Shown one piece after another: positions 25,201 through 36,425 of a stretch of 64,000 nt of DNA; the first letter of the stretch is position 1, and each line of letters starts with the position of its first letter. Both the position numbers and the translations under genes were made by a program. This stretch comes from Dipteris shenzhenensis (taxonomy: Eukaryota > Polypodiophyta > Polypodiopsida > Gleicheniales): assembly GCA_047967505.1 (NCBI GenBank), contig CM106539.1; one strand, written 5' to 3'. The notes beneath the pieces were generated by a model that worked only from the letters and a program-made list of their open reading frames with translations, had not been told where the DNA came from and searched no databases.

Positions 25201-27208
25201 CCAGCCTGCTGCAGCCTTCCTGACAGCTCCCTGACAGAGGTGCCTACCATCTGTATAGGTGCTGCTGATCCCAGGCTGCTGATGTCCCCTTCCCTGATGT
25301 TACACCTGCGAAGATCTGCTCCGTACTGTCCCAGACTGCCGCATGGCACTTCCGTACAGTCCCAGGCCTCCAGAGATGCCAGGTATTCCTCTAGATGTGC
25401 TGCCCATGTGGGATCCCTGTCTCTTTTCTTTTCTCTTCTTGTATGCTGCCCACATGGCAGCCAATATTCTGCCCATGTGGTGGCCCCAACACACCTATGT
25501 CTACCTCTCCCATGCTCTCCTCATATGGGGAGGTGACTTTTCCAACATGTTGGTTGTATAGATTAATGAATAATACTATATTATTGTGCTATGTACTTTT
25601 TTTTTATAAGGATGGATGCAGCAGCATTTAATGCATGACTAATACATGGCTTGAAACTTGTAAAGGGACTCTTATAAAATGAAGACTGCAGTTGTTTGTT
25701 TGTGCTTCTGATGCAGAGTTTGGGGATACGATAGGTCCCTAGAAAATCCATCTTTATTTTTCAAGAGGCGTTGAAAAAGGGAGATACTGAAGAATATGCA
25801 TAAGCTCAATGTTTCTTTTTGAGATCGCAGGATACCAGGCTGCCAGAGGAGTCCATTCATGACTTTGCTCGTGACCTTGTTCAAGCATTGCAGTTACGTG
25901 CATATGCCATTGTGGAAGATTATTCACTTTCTAGGTCCTGTTATGATTCCATCTTTGAATGAAAGATTAAGCTGTAGCCTTTATGGCCTGCAGGTTTCTG
26001 CACTCCAAGGGAGTTATATATTGCGATTTGAAGCCATCCAATGTTTTGCTAGATGAGAATGGGCGTCTGAAGGTACCATCAACATCATTGGTATTTTTAA
26101 ATTGTGCTCTTAGTTTTGTAGACTTATGGATGTGCGCTAAGCACAAATGTTGGGAGCTTTACAAATGTAATCATTATTGTATGAGATGATTGATTTTTTA
26201 AAATGCTAATTGCTTGGGGCATATGGATGCAGTTATGTGATTTTGGGCTGGCACGGCGCCTTAGTGACATTTCAAAAAGTTCAGTTCAGCAGGTGTTGTA
26301 ACTGCCACTATTAGTATTCCATCTTATTTGATTTGTTTTGTGATTGCTGCAGCTATATTCAATGGTTACAATGTTATGTCTTGGAGAGATTTTATGTCTT
26401 GAAATGCTGTCTAAAATTGGAATGCTTTCTAGCTTTTAGTATGTATGATGTTCAATATTGACTTCTGATGTACGATGTATCTAATAATTTCAACTTGTGA
26501 ATGGGATACTCTTATTCTTTTCTTTAGTCAATTATGATTTCAAAGATTGAATAATCTACAGGTTTTAAGTTATTAGTGAAGCTTCTAAAACATTTTACTT
26601 ACTTTAAAAGAGGGATATTAACTCTAGTGTTGTGTGTAATGCAGGTGCCACAAGCAAAGAGGGGCACACCCTGTTATATGGCTCCTGAACTTTTTCAAGA
26701 GGGAGGCGTGCACTCATTTGCTTCAGATCTTTGGGCGCTTGGCTGTGTGATGTATGAGTGCTATGCTGGAAGACCTCCTTTTGTTTCCAATAGTTTCACT
26801 CAACTTGTTAATTCTATCATGTCTGATACAATGCCTGGCTTAGAGGGAAGTCCTAGCAAAGAATTTGAGGATTTGATTGGTCGTTTGTTGATTAAGGATC
26901 CATCCAAGCGGCTGCAGTGGTCAGAGCTTTGTCAACATCCATTTTGGAGGAGTAAATTGAAGATTCTTGCTCTGCCTCCACAACCAGCTTTTGCAAACTC
27001 ATTGCGGTTGTTGCAGCAAACAGTCAACCGTGGGGTTGATAGTGATGCTCACAAAAAGACAAATTCTGCTCAGAGAAAAGCTGGCCTGGACCAACATGCA
27101 TCTAGAGGGGAAACTTTATCAGGACAAAGAAAAGCTCCTGTAACGCCTTCAAGAGACAAAGAGGCTTCTGAAACAAACCGTCTGAAGCAAAGAATTTGGC
27201 TCTATTAA
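18135..27208 (+). CDS. RUK: RUNKEL-like protein kinase, kinase-domain part, 8 exons
   Basis: Exons 18135-18182, 18398-18487, 19318-19370, 19674-19749, 25831-25892, 25994-26072, 26233-26292 and 26645-27208 join in frame into 343 codons with GT-AG introns. The product starts MNQYHIYEAIGRGKHSTVYK, diagnostic of plant RUNKEL/Fused-like kinases. Motifs: glycine loop GRGKHS (11-16), AIK Lys33, YCDLKPSN with Asp121 (YCD in place of HRD, as in this family), DFG 139-141, GTPCYMAPE near 163-171, and kinase C-lobe to about residue 265. In Arabidopsis RUNKEL is a microtubule-associated kinase-like protein needed for phragmoplast and cell-plate expansion in cytokinesis; it is over 1300 residues with a long armadillo-type C-terminus. 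Here the frame stops at 27206-27208, soon after the kinase domain. Exon 8 may read into former intron. The kinase part has no frameshift, so a truncated kinase-only protein is possible; a decaying rearranged copy is equally possible. Confidence 0.85.
19140..19226. repeat. (TG)n then (GA)n microsatellite in RUNKEL intron 2
   Basis: Compound dinucleotide repeat inside intron 2, just upstream of exon 3. Serine/leucine open frames across it are artefacts. Confidence 0.95.
20105..21190 (+). pseudogene. Ty3/gypsy RT-RNase H and integrase-end fragment in intron 4
   Basis: The plus strand starts at the RT catalytic box (VFLDDILILSKDPAEHVKHV, near 20118), continues with YLGYIITPTG and DPTKVKDI, and passes into RNase H (SDYAIGEVL, FDRRKLILVE, YDKELCVVIHALKTWK, VRTYHQALR to about 20730). 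A later stretch, 21065-21190, has a W-F-TYP-type spacing (WVEWDFFIDYPDLF) like the end of a gypsy integrase or chromodomain region. Stops and frameshifts occur throughout. It sits on the same strand as RUNKEL inside intron 4 and lacks gag, protease and LTRs, so it is a relic. Confidence 0.75.
21278..22404 (-). mobile_element. Putative 3' LTR of a gag-only retrotransposon
   Basis: The segment 22010-22404 is clearly homologous to 25185-25546 (shared blocks include TACCATCCGTACAGGTG/TACCATCTGTATAGGTG and TATTCCTCTAGATGTGCTGCCCA). On the minus strand it starts TGTTAAAGAAGTCACC, matching TGTTGGAAAAGTCACC of the other copy, preceded by a purine-rich GGTGAGAGGGA. The lower end at 21278 (a terminal CA on the minus strand) is an inference from the similar overall length. 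The part 21278-22000 is not alignable by eye apart from a TATA-like TATATAG and GGGGCTGCT block near 21540, so the pair is old, or the repeat is a mosaic. Confidence 0.5.
22860..24400 (-). pseudogene. copia-type gag remnant
   Basis: Minus-strand frames read as a Ty1/copia-type Gag in pieces: WWSLKARTLLKDNLDSKL near 24350-24400, a stretch ending VLPRSFKGVIITTMTTRETN near 23620-23660 (typical Gag LP-x-S-F block), then a Lys/Gly-rich linker and a region at 23340-23360 where CYYDTPGYFAKDC-like spacing can be read in one frame. Many stops and shifts. No protease, integrase or RT follows before the 3' LTR, so the internal region is about 2 kb and gag only. Confidence 0.6.
24422..25546 (-). mobile_element. 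5' LTR with tRNA-Met-like primer site
   Basis: On the minus strand the segment begins TGTTGGAAAAGTCACC at 25546 and ends CTAACA at 24422, so it has TG...CA ends. TGGCATCAGGGCC follows at once; this is a near match to the plant initiator tRNA-Met primer-binding site TGGTATCAGAGCC. A TATAAAAGG box lies near 24981. Length is 1125 bp. The gag remnant follows downstream on the same strand. No target duplication matching 25547-25551 was found at 21273-21277. Confidence 0.65.
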
Positions 27209-28610
27209 AGGAGAGTGTCTTGGTATATAGGAGCAGAGTGTGAGTTGTAATGGGCTCTCTTCCTGTGTTAGATCGTCTAATTGTGATAGGCTAGGTGGAT
27301 TTGAGTATTAGCTATTGTGCTAATACAATTGAGTCTCGACTGAGGTGAGCAGGAGTGTGTGGATCTATTATTTTGGTTCTGTAGTTACAAGTTGTTTGTA
27401 TTACAACAAACTTCTTAGATTAATACAATTACTTTACATATCGATTTGTGTTGTATTTCTACATCCTACTCGTATTCCACTTGAGTGGATTGTCACCTGT
27501 CTTCATATGGTTTGCTCATACAACACAAACCCCATTTGTTAGTATTTTATTGTTGGCATCTGTTTCTGCACCTAGAGCAGAGTAGGAAGCCGTAACCCTA
27601 CGACTACAAGAGCGAGCATCTTCCTGCTGAGCTGAACACACCTGCACCGAGTTGGGCGCAGAGATTATAGTCAAACCTCGGGTGAGGAAAAGACCATCAT
27701 CATACATGAAAATGAAAGTGATTAACTACAACATCACATAGGCTTGGAAATATGTGAGCAGGATGAGAACTTAAAGATGACCTAGTACATGTTGGAAATC
27801 CTTGAAAGCATGCTACATGTGAATATTGTAAAGGGAGACAATAAATGAAGAAAAGTAAAGGATATTTGTCCAATTGTCAACTATCATCATTTATTCACTG
27901 AAAAGAACCTTCTTGTTGTCAATGTAGTAGTAAACACTCAAGAATCTAAGCTTTCCTTGATACAAGCTAAACACAGCCAAGATATATTTTTGTTCCTTAT
28001 ATATAAAAGCTATTGCTAGAGAAGATTACATGCAATAACTAGTTAAATACACATCATCAAACTTTGTTCCCACATCCAACATGTATACTCCCATGCCTGA
28101 GTGAAAGATCAGAGATACCGTTATAAAAGTTGAAACCTAAGCCAAGTCATTAAGAAGATTTCATTTTTTGGAAAAGACCTTGAGATAGACTTGTTAGTAT
28201 GATATACGAAAGCACTCATCAATGTAGATTCATGAATTAAAGACCTAGGCATATAAAGCTAGTAATCATACAACAGGCCATCCACCATATGTGGTTTGGC
28301 AAGGGGGATTTTTTGCCACGACTTAATCAGGATAGCCGTCTTCGATATCATTGTTCCACCTATCCATCAACAAGAAAGAAGAGGGCAGGCATATTTTCCC
28401 CAACAATGCAATATACAATTAGGTTGATCATACCGTGGAAAAACCAGTAGAAGGCAGACCCAAAGGAGTCCTAGTAGTTTAATAATACAAGAGACTTGCC
28501 AGAGCTCTTCATGGACAATAACACTGGTACAGGAAGACTAAACCATGGACAAGATCTCTCGACAATTTGCCACAGGGAAGGGCTGCTAATTACATGAGAC
28601 TGGTATTGGG
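27209..28610. other. Non-coding stretch after the RUNKEL stop
   Basis: AT-rich sequence with no recognisable domain. The missing middle exons of RUNKEL were looked for here on both strands and not found. Confidence 0.55.
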
Positions 28611-28618
28611 AGAACAAA

Positions 28619-29213
28619 GACTTCAAAAAGTTGCCTATTGAGACGCTACTAACATATATAGCCAAACAATATGCTACTGTCACAACCCATTGGGCGTAAT
28701 AAAAAAGTTCATCAAGAAAATCAAGGTAGTGGATTTTCAGTAAACCATTCATATCAGAGGAGTAAACTCAAGGGGCCATATTGGCAAGCACTATTGCAAG
28801 CAACTGTTAGACACATCGAAGGGAAAAAGGGGTATTCTTTCGTAAGGGGCTACTCGTGTAACTGCCACAATATAGCATCGGACTGTCCATGGAAACATGA
28901 ATTCAATCAAGCAAAGACTTCAAAAAGTTGCCCATTGAGGCGCTACTCATGTAATGATATAGCCAAACAATATGCTACTGTCACAACCCATTGGGCGTAA
29001 TAAAAAAGTTCATCAAGAAAATCAAGGTAGTAGATTCTCAGTATACCATTCATATCAGAGGAGTAAACTCAAGGGGCCATATTGGCGAGCACTATTGCAA
29101 GCAACTGTCAGACACATTGAAGGGAAAAAGGGGTATTCTTTCGTAAGGGGCTAAACGTGTAACTGCCACAATATAGCATCGGACAGTACATGGAAACATG
29201 AATTCAATAAAGC
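28619..29213. repeat. Two-copy tandem duplication, 297-bp period
   Basis: CTTCAAAAAGTTGCC starts copies at 28621 and 28918; the copies match almost throughout, to about 29213. One plus frame shows a short C-x-CH-x6-C arrangement (YSCNCHNIASDC) that could be a collapsed retroviral-type zinc knuckle, so the unit may derive from a retroelement gag. That origin is a guess. Confidence 0.85.
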
Positions 29214-29794
29214 AAGGAAGACCAAGTTCTGCAGGGTATCAGACTAAGCTCATGACTAGCCCTTAGAGAGCTATGCAGAGCAGATTATTTGACTCTTTTG
29301 GTAAGAAACCAACACAGAATTCAAACAATCAATCACATAGAAGTCAAGTATGATGCTCATAAGGCAAATTTCAGTCGTACAGAGCATGATTGGGTCCTGG
29401 GCAGATTATGCATTCACACAGTCCATGGGAGGTCAACTTATACAGCTGTTAGTTGGAAGGCAATAGCTGGAGCAAGGGAAGCAAGGGCCTCCTATACTCA
29501 CCTGGCCAAATGACAAATTGTATGTAGGAGATGTAGAAGCGGAATCCAAGAAAATAAATGAAGAAAACCAGAGCAGACCTTGCTCTTTCATTTTGCGAAA
29601 TGATAGGCATATGCTTTTAATAGGGAGAGATTGAGAGGAAGTTTCTGCAATAGAAGTTGGCTGTCTAAAAATGAAGAAGCTTGCATGCTATGGAACAAAG
29701 GCAAATTGGGCAATACTGGAAGCTACTGATTCCAGGCTACAAATCGAGGTTATGTGCATCTGCAAATGGGTGCTTAGTATCACAAGGAGCATAG

Positions 29795-30085
29795 GAGCCT
29801 GGTTGTCTTTCACATAGAAATGTCACTGGTGAAGACATAGAGTCCCCTGTTGCAAGGGAGCAAGCAACAGAGTACATAGAAGCCAACCACAAGCTAGCAA
29901 CAGCAATAAAGCATGAGCAGAATAAAGAAGCAATAAAACACAAGCAAGATGAGAGCAAGCAATGTCAGAGCCTGGTTGTGTTCCACATAGAAATGTTGGT
30001 GGTGAAAACATAGAGCCCTATTGCAACAGTAATAAAGCATGAGCAGAATAAAGAAGCAATAAAACAAGTACGTGAGGGCAAACAA
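29795..30085. repeat. Imperfect direct repeats with GAGCAGAATAAAGAAGCAAT
   Basis: GAGCCTGGTTGT, CACATAGAAATGT, GAAGACATAGAG and GAGCAGAATAAAGAAGCAAT occur in the same order at about 29797-29940 and 29966-30065. The second copy lacks a central part. No coding function is apparent. Confidence 0.8.
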
Positions 30086-31000
30086 CCCCAACAGTGAAAC
30101 CGACACAACAACGAAAAGCAAGAATAAAGAGGACTAAAGTAAGCAAAAAGACCAAAAGAAGACCCAAAAAACGTTGAAACAATCGAAGCTACAGAAATAG
30201 TTCCAAGCAAGCCAAGACCTACGAGAGGAGATTGTGCGTCAAAGCAATCTCCACCAAAGACCACACAGACAATTGAAAGTGCAAACAATATGCAGCCAAA
30301 TAAGTGTTATTTTCACCAAAGAAAGGCAAATAACACGCTACCAAAGAAGTATGCAAATAAGACACAGCCAACCAAAAGACGAAGGAGAAGAATCACCATC
30401 CACCAAGAAGGAGTCCAAAGGTTTCTTGTTTTTGATGGGTGAAAGTCCAAAACTGAGGTCAATTGATAGGGAGAGAGATCAAACAAAAAGAGATAGCAGC
30501 AACTTAAGGCGTTGAGCTTCTTCAGGGGCGAATTTAACTTACGTGATAAAGGATTTGTGCAAATTTGTGGGTAAGATCGATTCCGAGGCCTTCTCGTGGA
30601 TATGTATGTTGATTTCGAATAGATGGTTGGTCGCTTCTTCACGCAAGCACAAGAAAGGTCCACACAACTAGGTAGATATAGCAACACAGTTGCTGTTTTC
30701 TCTACAAAGCAATTGAAAGAAGCTGGTGAAGCAAAGCAAGGCTAACAATGCACAAATTGCATCAGACCAAAAACAATGAAATCACCACTCCTGTTATCTC
30801 AATAAACCTTTAAGCAAAAAAGTTGGAAGTAGACTATCTATATGGAAACAAGAAGGGTGGAGTTGGTCTAAGGTTAGTGGAAGGTGTATGGATTAGTTTG
30901 TTTTAGGTTTGGTTTTGTTTTGAATTAGTGGTTGGGTTTTGTTTTTGTTTTTTTAATGTAAAGGTTGTTTCAGGTAGTTAGTTATCAACAAGTATGTAGA
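30086..31000. other. No gene seen
   Basis: A-rich DNA without recognised domains. GTTTT-rich sequence at 30890-30960 precedes the endonuclease end of the Helentron-like element and may include its 3' end, but a terminal hairpin was not identified. Confidence 0.5.
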
Positions 31001-31012
31001 CCATATAATGGT

Positions 31013-31725
31013 CTAACCAATATGCATACACAAATCCATTGCCCTTTTTTTGTCAGGTATGTTAGTCCAAATGTGATCTAGTTGTGACCCATATATTGTT
31101 GTGATATGATGGCATTGAAGGGTGTAGCCGAAAGTGTTCATAATGTTTTGCAGCGTTGGTGTTTTTTTTGTTTGTTGAAGCATGTCAATGTTGAAGTCTC
31201 CTATGAGAATTGTCTTTTGTGTGTCACTAGTTGTTGATAATTTTTTGTAGGGCAATTGAAAGAATGTTTTCATGTTTTTGGATAGTGGTCAATATATGTT
31301 TATAATTTCATATGTTTTGTGTTTTGTTTTGATTTTAGATGTCGTTATTTCAATTCCTTATAATGATATTTTAAAAAAATTTTCAATGTTAATTTTTTTT
31401 CGGACGAGGGTGCAACTATTATGATTGTTTATATATTAGAAGTCGGATGTTAGATATGGTTGGCAATGTTTGGTTTTTGTTTCTTGCAAACATATAATAT
31501 CGGAATTAATTAGTGACTCTGTGGCTTGTATATCGTATTTATATTTATGTAATGACCTAATGTTTAAAGATTGTATCAGTATAGTTGTGTCCATGTGTTG
31601 GTGGATTTTGTTGTTTAATGTTTTCCATTTTGATTGAGTCATTAGTCTTTTCATTTCTTCGTGAACATCTTTGTCTACGAGAAGGTGTTGTTGTTGGAGT
31701 GGCTGAAGTAAGTAAAGGTTATCTA
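31013..31725 (-). pseudogene. EEP endonuclease domain fused to Helentron helicase
   Basis: In the minus frame 31804-31436 the end of the helicase (LYLLQPL, VDKDVHEEMKRL) runs on into an EEP nuclease: TTILIQSLNIRSL with Asn81 and IICLQETKT with the catalytic-type Glu108. After stops and a shift, the frame 31273-31013 continues with TILIGDFNIDM (GDFN, metal-binding) and YGSQLDHIWTN (Asp-His pair). All four signature positions of the EEP fold are present. In Helentron-type Helitrons an EEP domain follows the helicase in one polypeptide, and that is the arrangement here. A LINE origin is less likely because the helicase C-terminus and the nuclease share one uninterrupted frame. Confidence 0.75.
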
Positions 31726-33570
31726 TGTTTTTTACACATGAAAGTATTGTGTATGCAAGGCCATGCATGCGGATTCCTACTAGTGAGAAAGCTAGCTTAT
31801 CCATTGATAGACTTTGTGCTCAGTGTATTGTTTTAGCAGCAGCTGTTTGGATTGGGAATTGTTGTCGAGTAAGGATACTTGTTTTAGAAAGGCCAATTTG
31901 TATTTCCCTTATAACTCGGAATATGGGTATTCATTTGCAATTGATGTTTGTAGAGTATGCATGGTAATTGTTTCGACGGGTTTCATTCCCAATTTTTGGG
32001 TTTTGAAATTGAATCCATACGATGTCGTTATTGTCGTAGGTGGACATGTTCATAAAAACTCCATCTGTGCCATTAACTAATCCATCTTGTTGGTTAATGT
32101 TCCTTGCACATAATTCATCTAGCATTCCTTCTTTGATTTGTATAGTCATTCCTAGTCCATATGTTGCTTTAGCGTTTTCTAAAGTTTTAGATGAAATGCG
32201 GCTGTCATTATTGAATGTATCGATTGCTCTGATATTATATTCTTTACCTATTACTTGATGGAATACTTTGTTGTTATGTTTATTTGTTTCAAGGTTAGTA
32301 TAGTAAAGGTGGGGGAAAGTATGGTCTCTGGGTGGCTCGCAAAGGCAACATCGGTTTATGTATTGTATTTGTTCATTTGTATATATACAGTTTCATAAGT
32401 TTAATGTTTGTATGAACTCAGTATTGTTTTAGCGCATTGTTTTTTTGAGTTCATAATGGCTTTGTGAGCCAATATGTGTTTGCCATTTCCTGTAATGAGC
32501 CTTCTTCTGATTTGAATACCTAGCTATCTCTTACTGGTTTAGCTTGATATAAATCTCCACAACAGATGACATCGACATTTCCAAAGTATTCTGAATGGTT
32601 TCTTTTGAATGTTCTCATGCGTAGGTCTGCAAAATTCAAAGTGCGTCTTCCTACTAATGAGATTTCGTTAAAGACAATAAGTTGTAATCGTTCATAAAGA
32701 CAAATCAGTATGTCAAGCTTTTCCCTTGAAAGGAAGGCTAAGTTTTTTGTTTGTAATGGTAAATGCAATGTGCAGTGTATAGTGAGTCCGTTTATGTTGT
32801 AGGCTACTTTTCCTGTGTAAGCTAGCATTAATACATGTAGTACCTCATAATCTAGATTTGAAATGGCTCGATTATAAAACCAGAGTGAACCTTGAACTAT
32901 AAGTAGGAGAAGGTATGTTTTGCGTGTGCCAGCTCCACCAGTGAGAAATAAATGTATTTTTTCTGTTAGATGAATCCTTTTGTGTATCATAATATCGTTG
33001 AACAGTTGTCTTTGTTCGTTGTTCAAGGAGTGAATCATCTTGAAATACTCGTCGTGCATTAGGATTTGTTTCTTGACTGGAATAAAAAAATTGTTGGTTT
33101 TCTTTTTTCTATATGTGCTCCGCATGTCAGACGCAATATCATATGTAGGAAAATTATTTTGTTCAAAGTCATTGTTGTTAATATTGTCAGTGTTGTAGCT
33201 ATTTATTTGTGGGATGTTTTTTTTTCTGCTTTTTGTTCATTATTAACTTCTTGTGTGTACAAAGCCTTATTTCGTAGTATAATGTCATGACTAGAATTGT
33301 AGGCTTGTTGCTAGGAACCATGTATTAATAGTTCATGGTTTTCATCATCTTTTAAAGGATAGTATAATAGTACTTGTTCTCGATAGTAATTTTTTGGATC
33401 CTTAATGATGTTGAATTTCACGAATCTTATACTTCTTGGTCTGTGCCTTTTTTTAATGTTGCCATTGTTGTAATTATATTCTGCTGCAAATGTTGCGAGA
33501 CAAATGTCATCCATGGGTTTGCTTTTTGTGTATTTATTGATAAGAGTGTCACATGTTATGTTCATGGACT
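31726..33570 (-). pseudogene. Pif1-type helicase domain of a Helentron-like element
   Basis: Reading down the minus strand: RSIRFVKFNIIKDPKNYYREQVLLYYPLKD (33311-33565, linker typical of Helitron Rep-Hel, split here by position: RFVKFNI and YYREQVLLYYP), then at 32520-33125 a Pif1/RecD helicase with Walker A GGAGTRKT (residues 63-70; canonical Gly replaced by Arg), TGKVAYNINGLTIH, FNEISLVG (Walker B Asp replaced by Asn) and GDLYQAKPV. The segment 32149-31931 gives DGLVNGTDGVF and VWIQFQNPKIG, and 31804-31700 the final LYLLQPL block. Helitron helicases unwind the strand during rolling-circle transposition. Several frame breaks and the two altered motifs mark this copy as inactive. Confidence 0.8.
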
Positions 33571-33718
33571 CACTGGGGAGGTGCTACAATTATCTTTTTC
33601 ACTTGAGAATGAGTGCTCTATTTTCTTCTTTGTTTGTATTTATAAAGTAGAAGCTTCTTGTTGTTCTATGTAAGGGTAAAGATAGAGTAATAAAAGATGC
33701 CAACTGTGCACTCATTTG

Positions 33719-36425
33719 TTATGTGTGTAAAAAAGTGTTTCCCATTCTTTCTGATCTATCATATGCAATGCTGTTATATTGTATGCAAGTTGTAATTGTG
33801 TGTTGGAGGCTTTTTGTTATTGTGTCATCCATTTTTGTAATATATGAGGTGTAGTATGTTGTGGCTGAATATGGGTCCATGATGTATTGTATGTTCATAT
33901 TTGATTGCATAGGAAACTCATTTTTGGATTAAAAGCGTTTGTGAAAATGTCCTTTGGTTGTCTCTTCAAGAATAGTGTTGGTTTCCCTATTTGTGATCGT
34001 ATTGCTAGCACATATGTTGATATGCCTATTCTAATATTACCAACCCACTTGGTGAATGTGATATTTGTTTCAGTATCTATACAATGTAAATGTGTAGTAA
34101 TTTATGTGTATATTGCTTTGTTAATGTGGAGATCATTAATGTTTAAAGGGGCTGGAGTCATCGTTTCATGTAGTGGAGGCTTCAGATAATGGAATTTGCA
34201 AATGTCGGTTCTCTTTTTGTGGCATGTAGATGTGTGTTTGGATGTCCTTGATTTTTGGTGGTAATAGGTTTTTATCACATGTTATGTAGTTATCAACAAA
34301 AGATGTAATCGCATTATTGTCGTGAATTCCGTATGTGGGTGCATCTTCATATGATTCCATGTTCACGTTGGCTTGCTCTGCTTTGGAATTCTGTGAAACA
34401 AAGAAGTAATCGTATATTTTTGCGAGTATTTTATCGTCTTTCATTGTTAGTTTGAGGAATTGTTGGATTTTTGAGTGTAATACCTTGCACAGATTGTTGG
34501 ATTATTTCTTATTAAGTCTCTTGTGTTAGTATTTGTGTGTTGTGGTGTTATATTTTGTTTGTTGTTAGTTGAGTATATGTCATACAAACATTCTATCAAA
34601 GGTTCCCACATTCTTTCGGCGCATGATAATGTCATAAACAAAGATGGAGGACCTAATTGTCTCATCATTGCAAATGCATCCTTCCTGAGTTTTTCTTTGT
34701 GGTCCGGAGAGGTGTGTAGGTTTTGAAGTCTCTGTAACCAATTTTGGATTTTAAAATAGCTTCAATGTTTGTATCATTTGAAACATCTTTAGCATATAGT
34801 ATTTTGTTTTGCAGCCCACCTTTGCATAATCGTACCTAAATGGATTGCATTACTTGTGATTAATGAGAACCTTGATTGACTTGGAAAATAGATTAGGTAT
34901 GTTTTGAGAAAAGTTAAGGGATTTGTGTGTTAATTCCCATTTTGCGATGTCCTGATATGTTAGTCCAAGATTTTGAATTTGTCTTTCTGAGCCAAAGAAA
35001 AGCATAGGGAAATTCAATTCTTCACTATTCTTGTCTTGAAGTAAGCCCAACGGTCTATTGTTTTCACAAGGGGCTACGTAGTTGATGTCAGTTTCATAAT
35101 CTATGACTTGTTCAGTTGTAACGATATTATGGATTAGAGTATCTATATTAGTTTCATCAGTATCATCTGGATAGAATTGTTGGTTGTTTTCCTCTTCTCT
35201 TATATTTTGTTGTGCGAATAGGATTTCTTGCAAATGTTCTGTCCAGTGTTGGTTGATTCGAACATTGTTAGATTTATAAAGTGGGGTTTGAACAAGTGTG
35301 TGTAATGTTTGCAAGAATAGTTGGCTTGACTATCCTAATCAAGTATGTACTTTTATATTGTAGTTTCTTTTAAATTCATAGTATTATTGATGATTCATCA
35401 TTAATAAATCTTGGTAAGATATGTTGAATTTCACTTGTGTCAGCCATGACATTTACAATGCTACTATGCATTCCATAGTGGCCAACGTGTGTTAGTTGTC
35501 TTATTTGAGCGAATGCTATTCTTGGAGCAACTAATCGTTTCTCAATGTCGTTAAGGATTACTACATTTGGCAACTTTGTGTTTCGTTTTATTTGGTCACG
35601 AACAAAATATTTTGGGATGATATTTAGTTTTATTACTACCTTACATTCTCTGCAAATATGTTGTTTCTTTTTTTTGAAGGGAACATTTTGCTGTCTTTTG
35701 GTAATTATCCAAGCGTGTGTGATTTCCTTTGCATATGTTGTCTGGTTTTTAAACAGCAAACACTCACATGATAAACGTTCGTATTTTGGTGTGTCTCGAA
35801 TTGTGGTAATGTATTTTCCTACGAACTTTGAAGGAGTTCAAAATGCTTATAAGTATTTTTGTAATGTTATTCATTCATCTATTATGCATGCACGCTTTCG
35901 TTTGTGTGTTGTCATTCTTAGTTGTGAGTTTGAGGCTTGTTCTAAAGCAGTTGTTGTTGCTATCTCATTGTGGTGTTGTAGTTGATTGTGTTGTTTAGTG
36001 GCTTCATCTTTGTGTTGTGTCGTTGAGTTTTTTTGTTTCTTTTTAATGTCTAGAATCTTACGTTTGACAGTATCGCTTTGAAGAAATGCTTCTAGGAATT
36101 TTTGCTTTAAGATATTCATCACATTAGCGGTAGAAGTGAATGTGTTTAGATTAATCATGTTTTCTAAAATATGACCCACATCTTTGGTCCAACGAGTATA
36201 CTTTGATGTTGTTGTTTCCATCATACATGAGAAAATTTGCATTTCTAGGGTTATTAGGAGGAGCCGTAGTTTTTGTGGCTTCTGTGTAGGTTCTGTTATT
36301 TTGGAATTGCTTGTGTTAATTTGATTCTGTGAATGATGTATTTCAAACTCAAAACCAAATGTGCAGAAGAAAACATGCTGCAAGAACAAGTCTTCAATAT
36401 AATAGTAATAATTATTATGTAGCAA
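33719..36425 (-). pseudogene. Helitron/Helentron Rep (HUH) region and N-terminus
   Basis: Minus-strand pieces are in the correct order. 36425-35871 is a Lys/Gln-rich N-terminus. 35759-35376 has a C-x2-C (HICRECK) and a DUF6570-like block (ILNDIEKRLVAPRIAFAQI, NVMADTSEIQHILPRF). 35314-34850 has APCENNRPLGLLQDKN and LNFPMLFFG. 34668-34447 has GPPSLFMTLSCAERMWEPL, a Rep motif 1-like block. 34444-34166 has EDAPTYG and FVDNYITC, downstream of where the HUH motif belongs; the site reads ANVNM, so both His appear to be Asn. 33910-33719 has NMNIQYIMDPYSATTYYTSYITK with the paired-Tyr region. The Rep nicks DNA for rolling-circle movement. Frameshifts and the lost HUH make this copy inactive. Confidence 0.8.

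Noticed and set aside
21273-25551. Target-site duplication for the intron 4 LTR element
   Set aside because: The five bases outside the proposed ends (TGGCA and TGTTG) do not match.
31013-31804. A LINE endonuclease nested in the Helitron remnant
   Set aside because: The nuclease start shares one open frame with the helicase C-terminus, and no RT or ORF1 is nearby.
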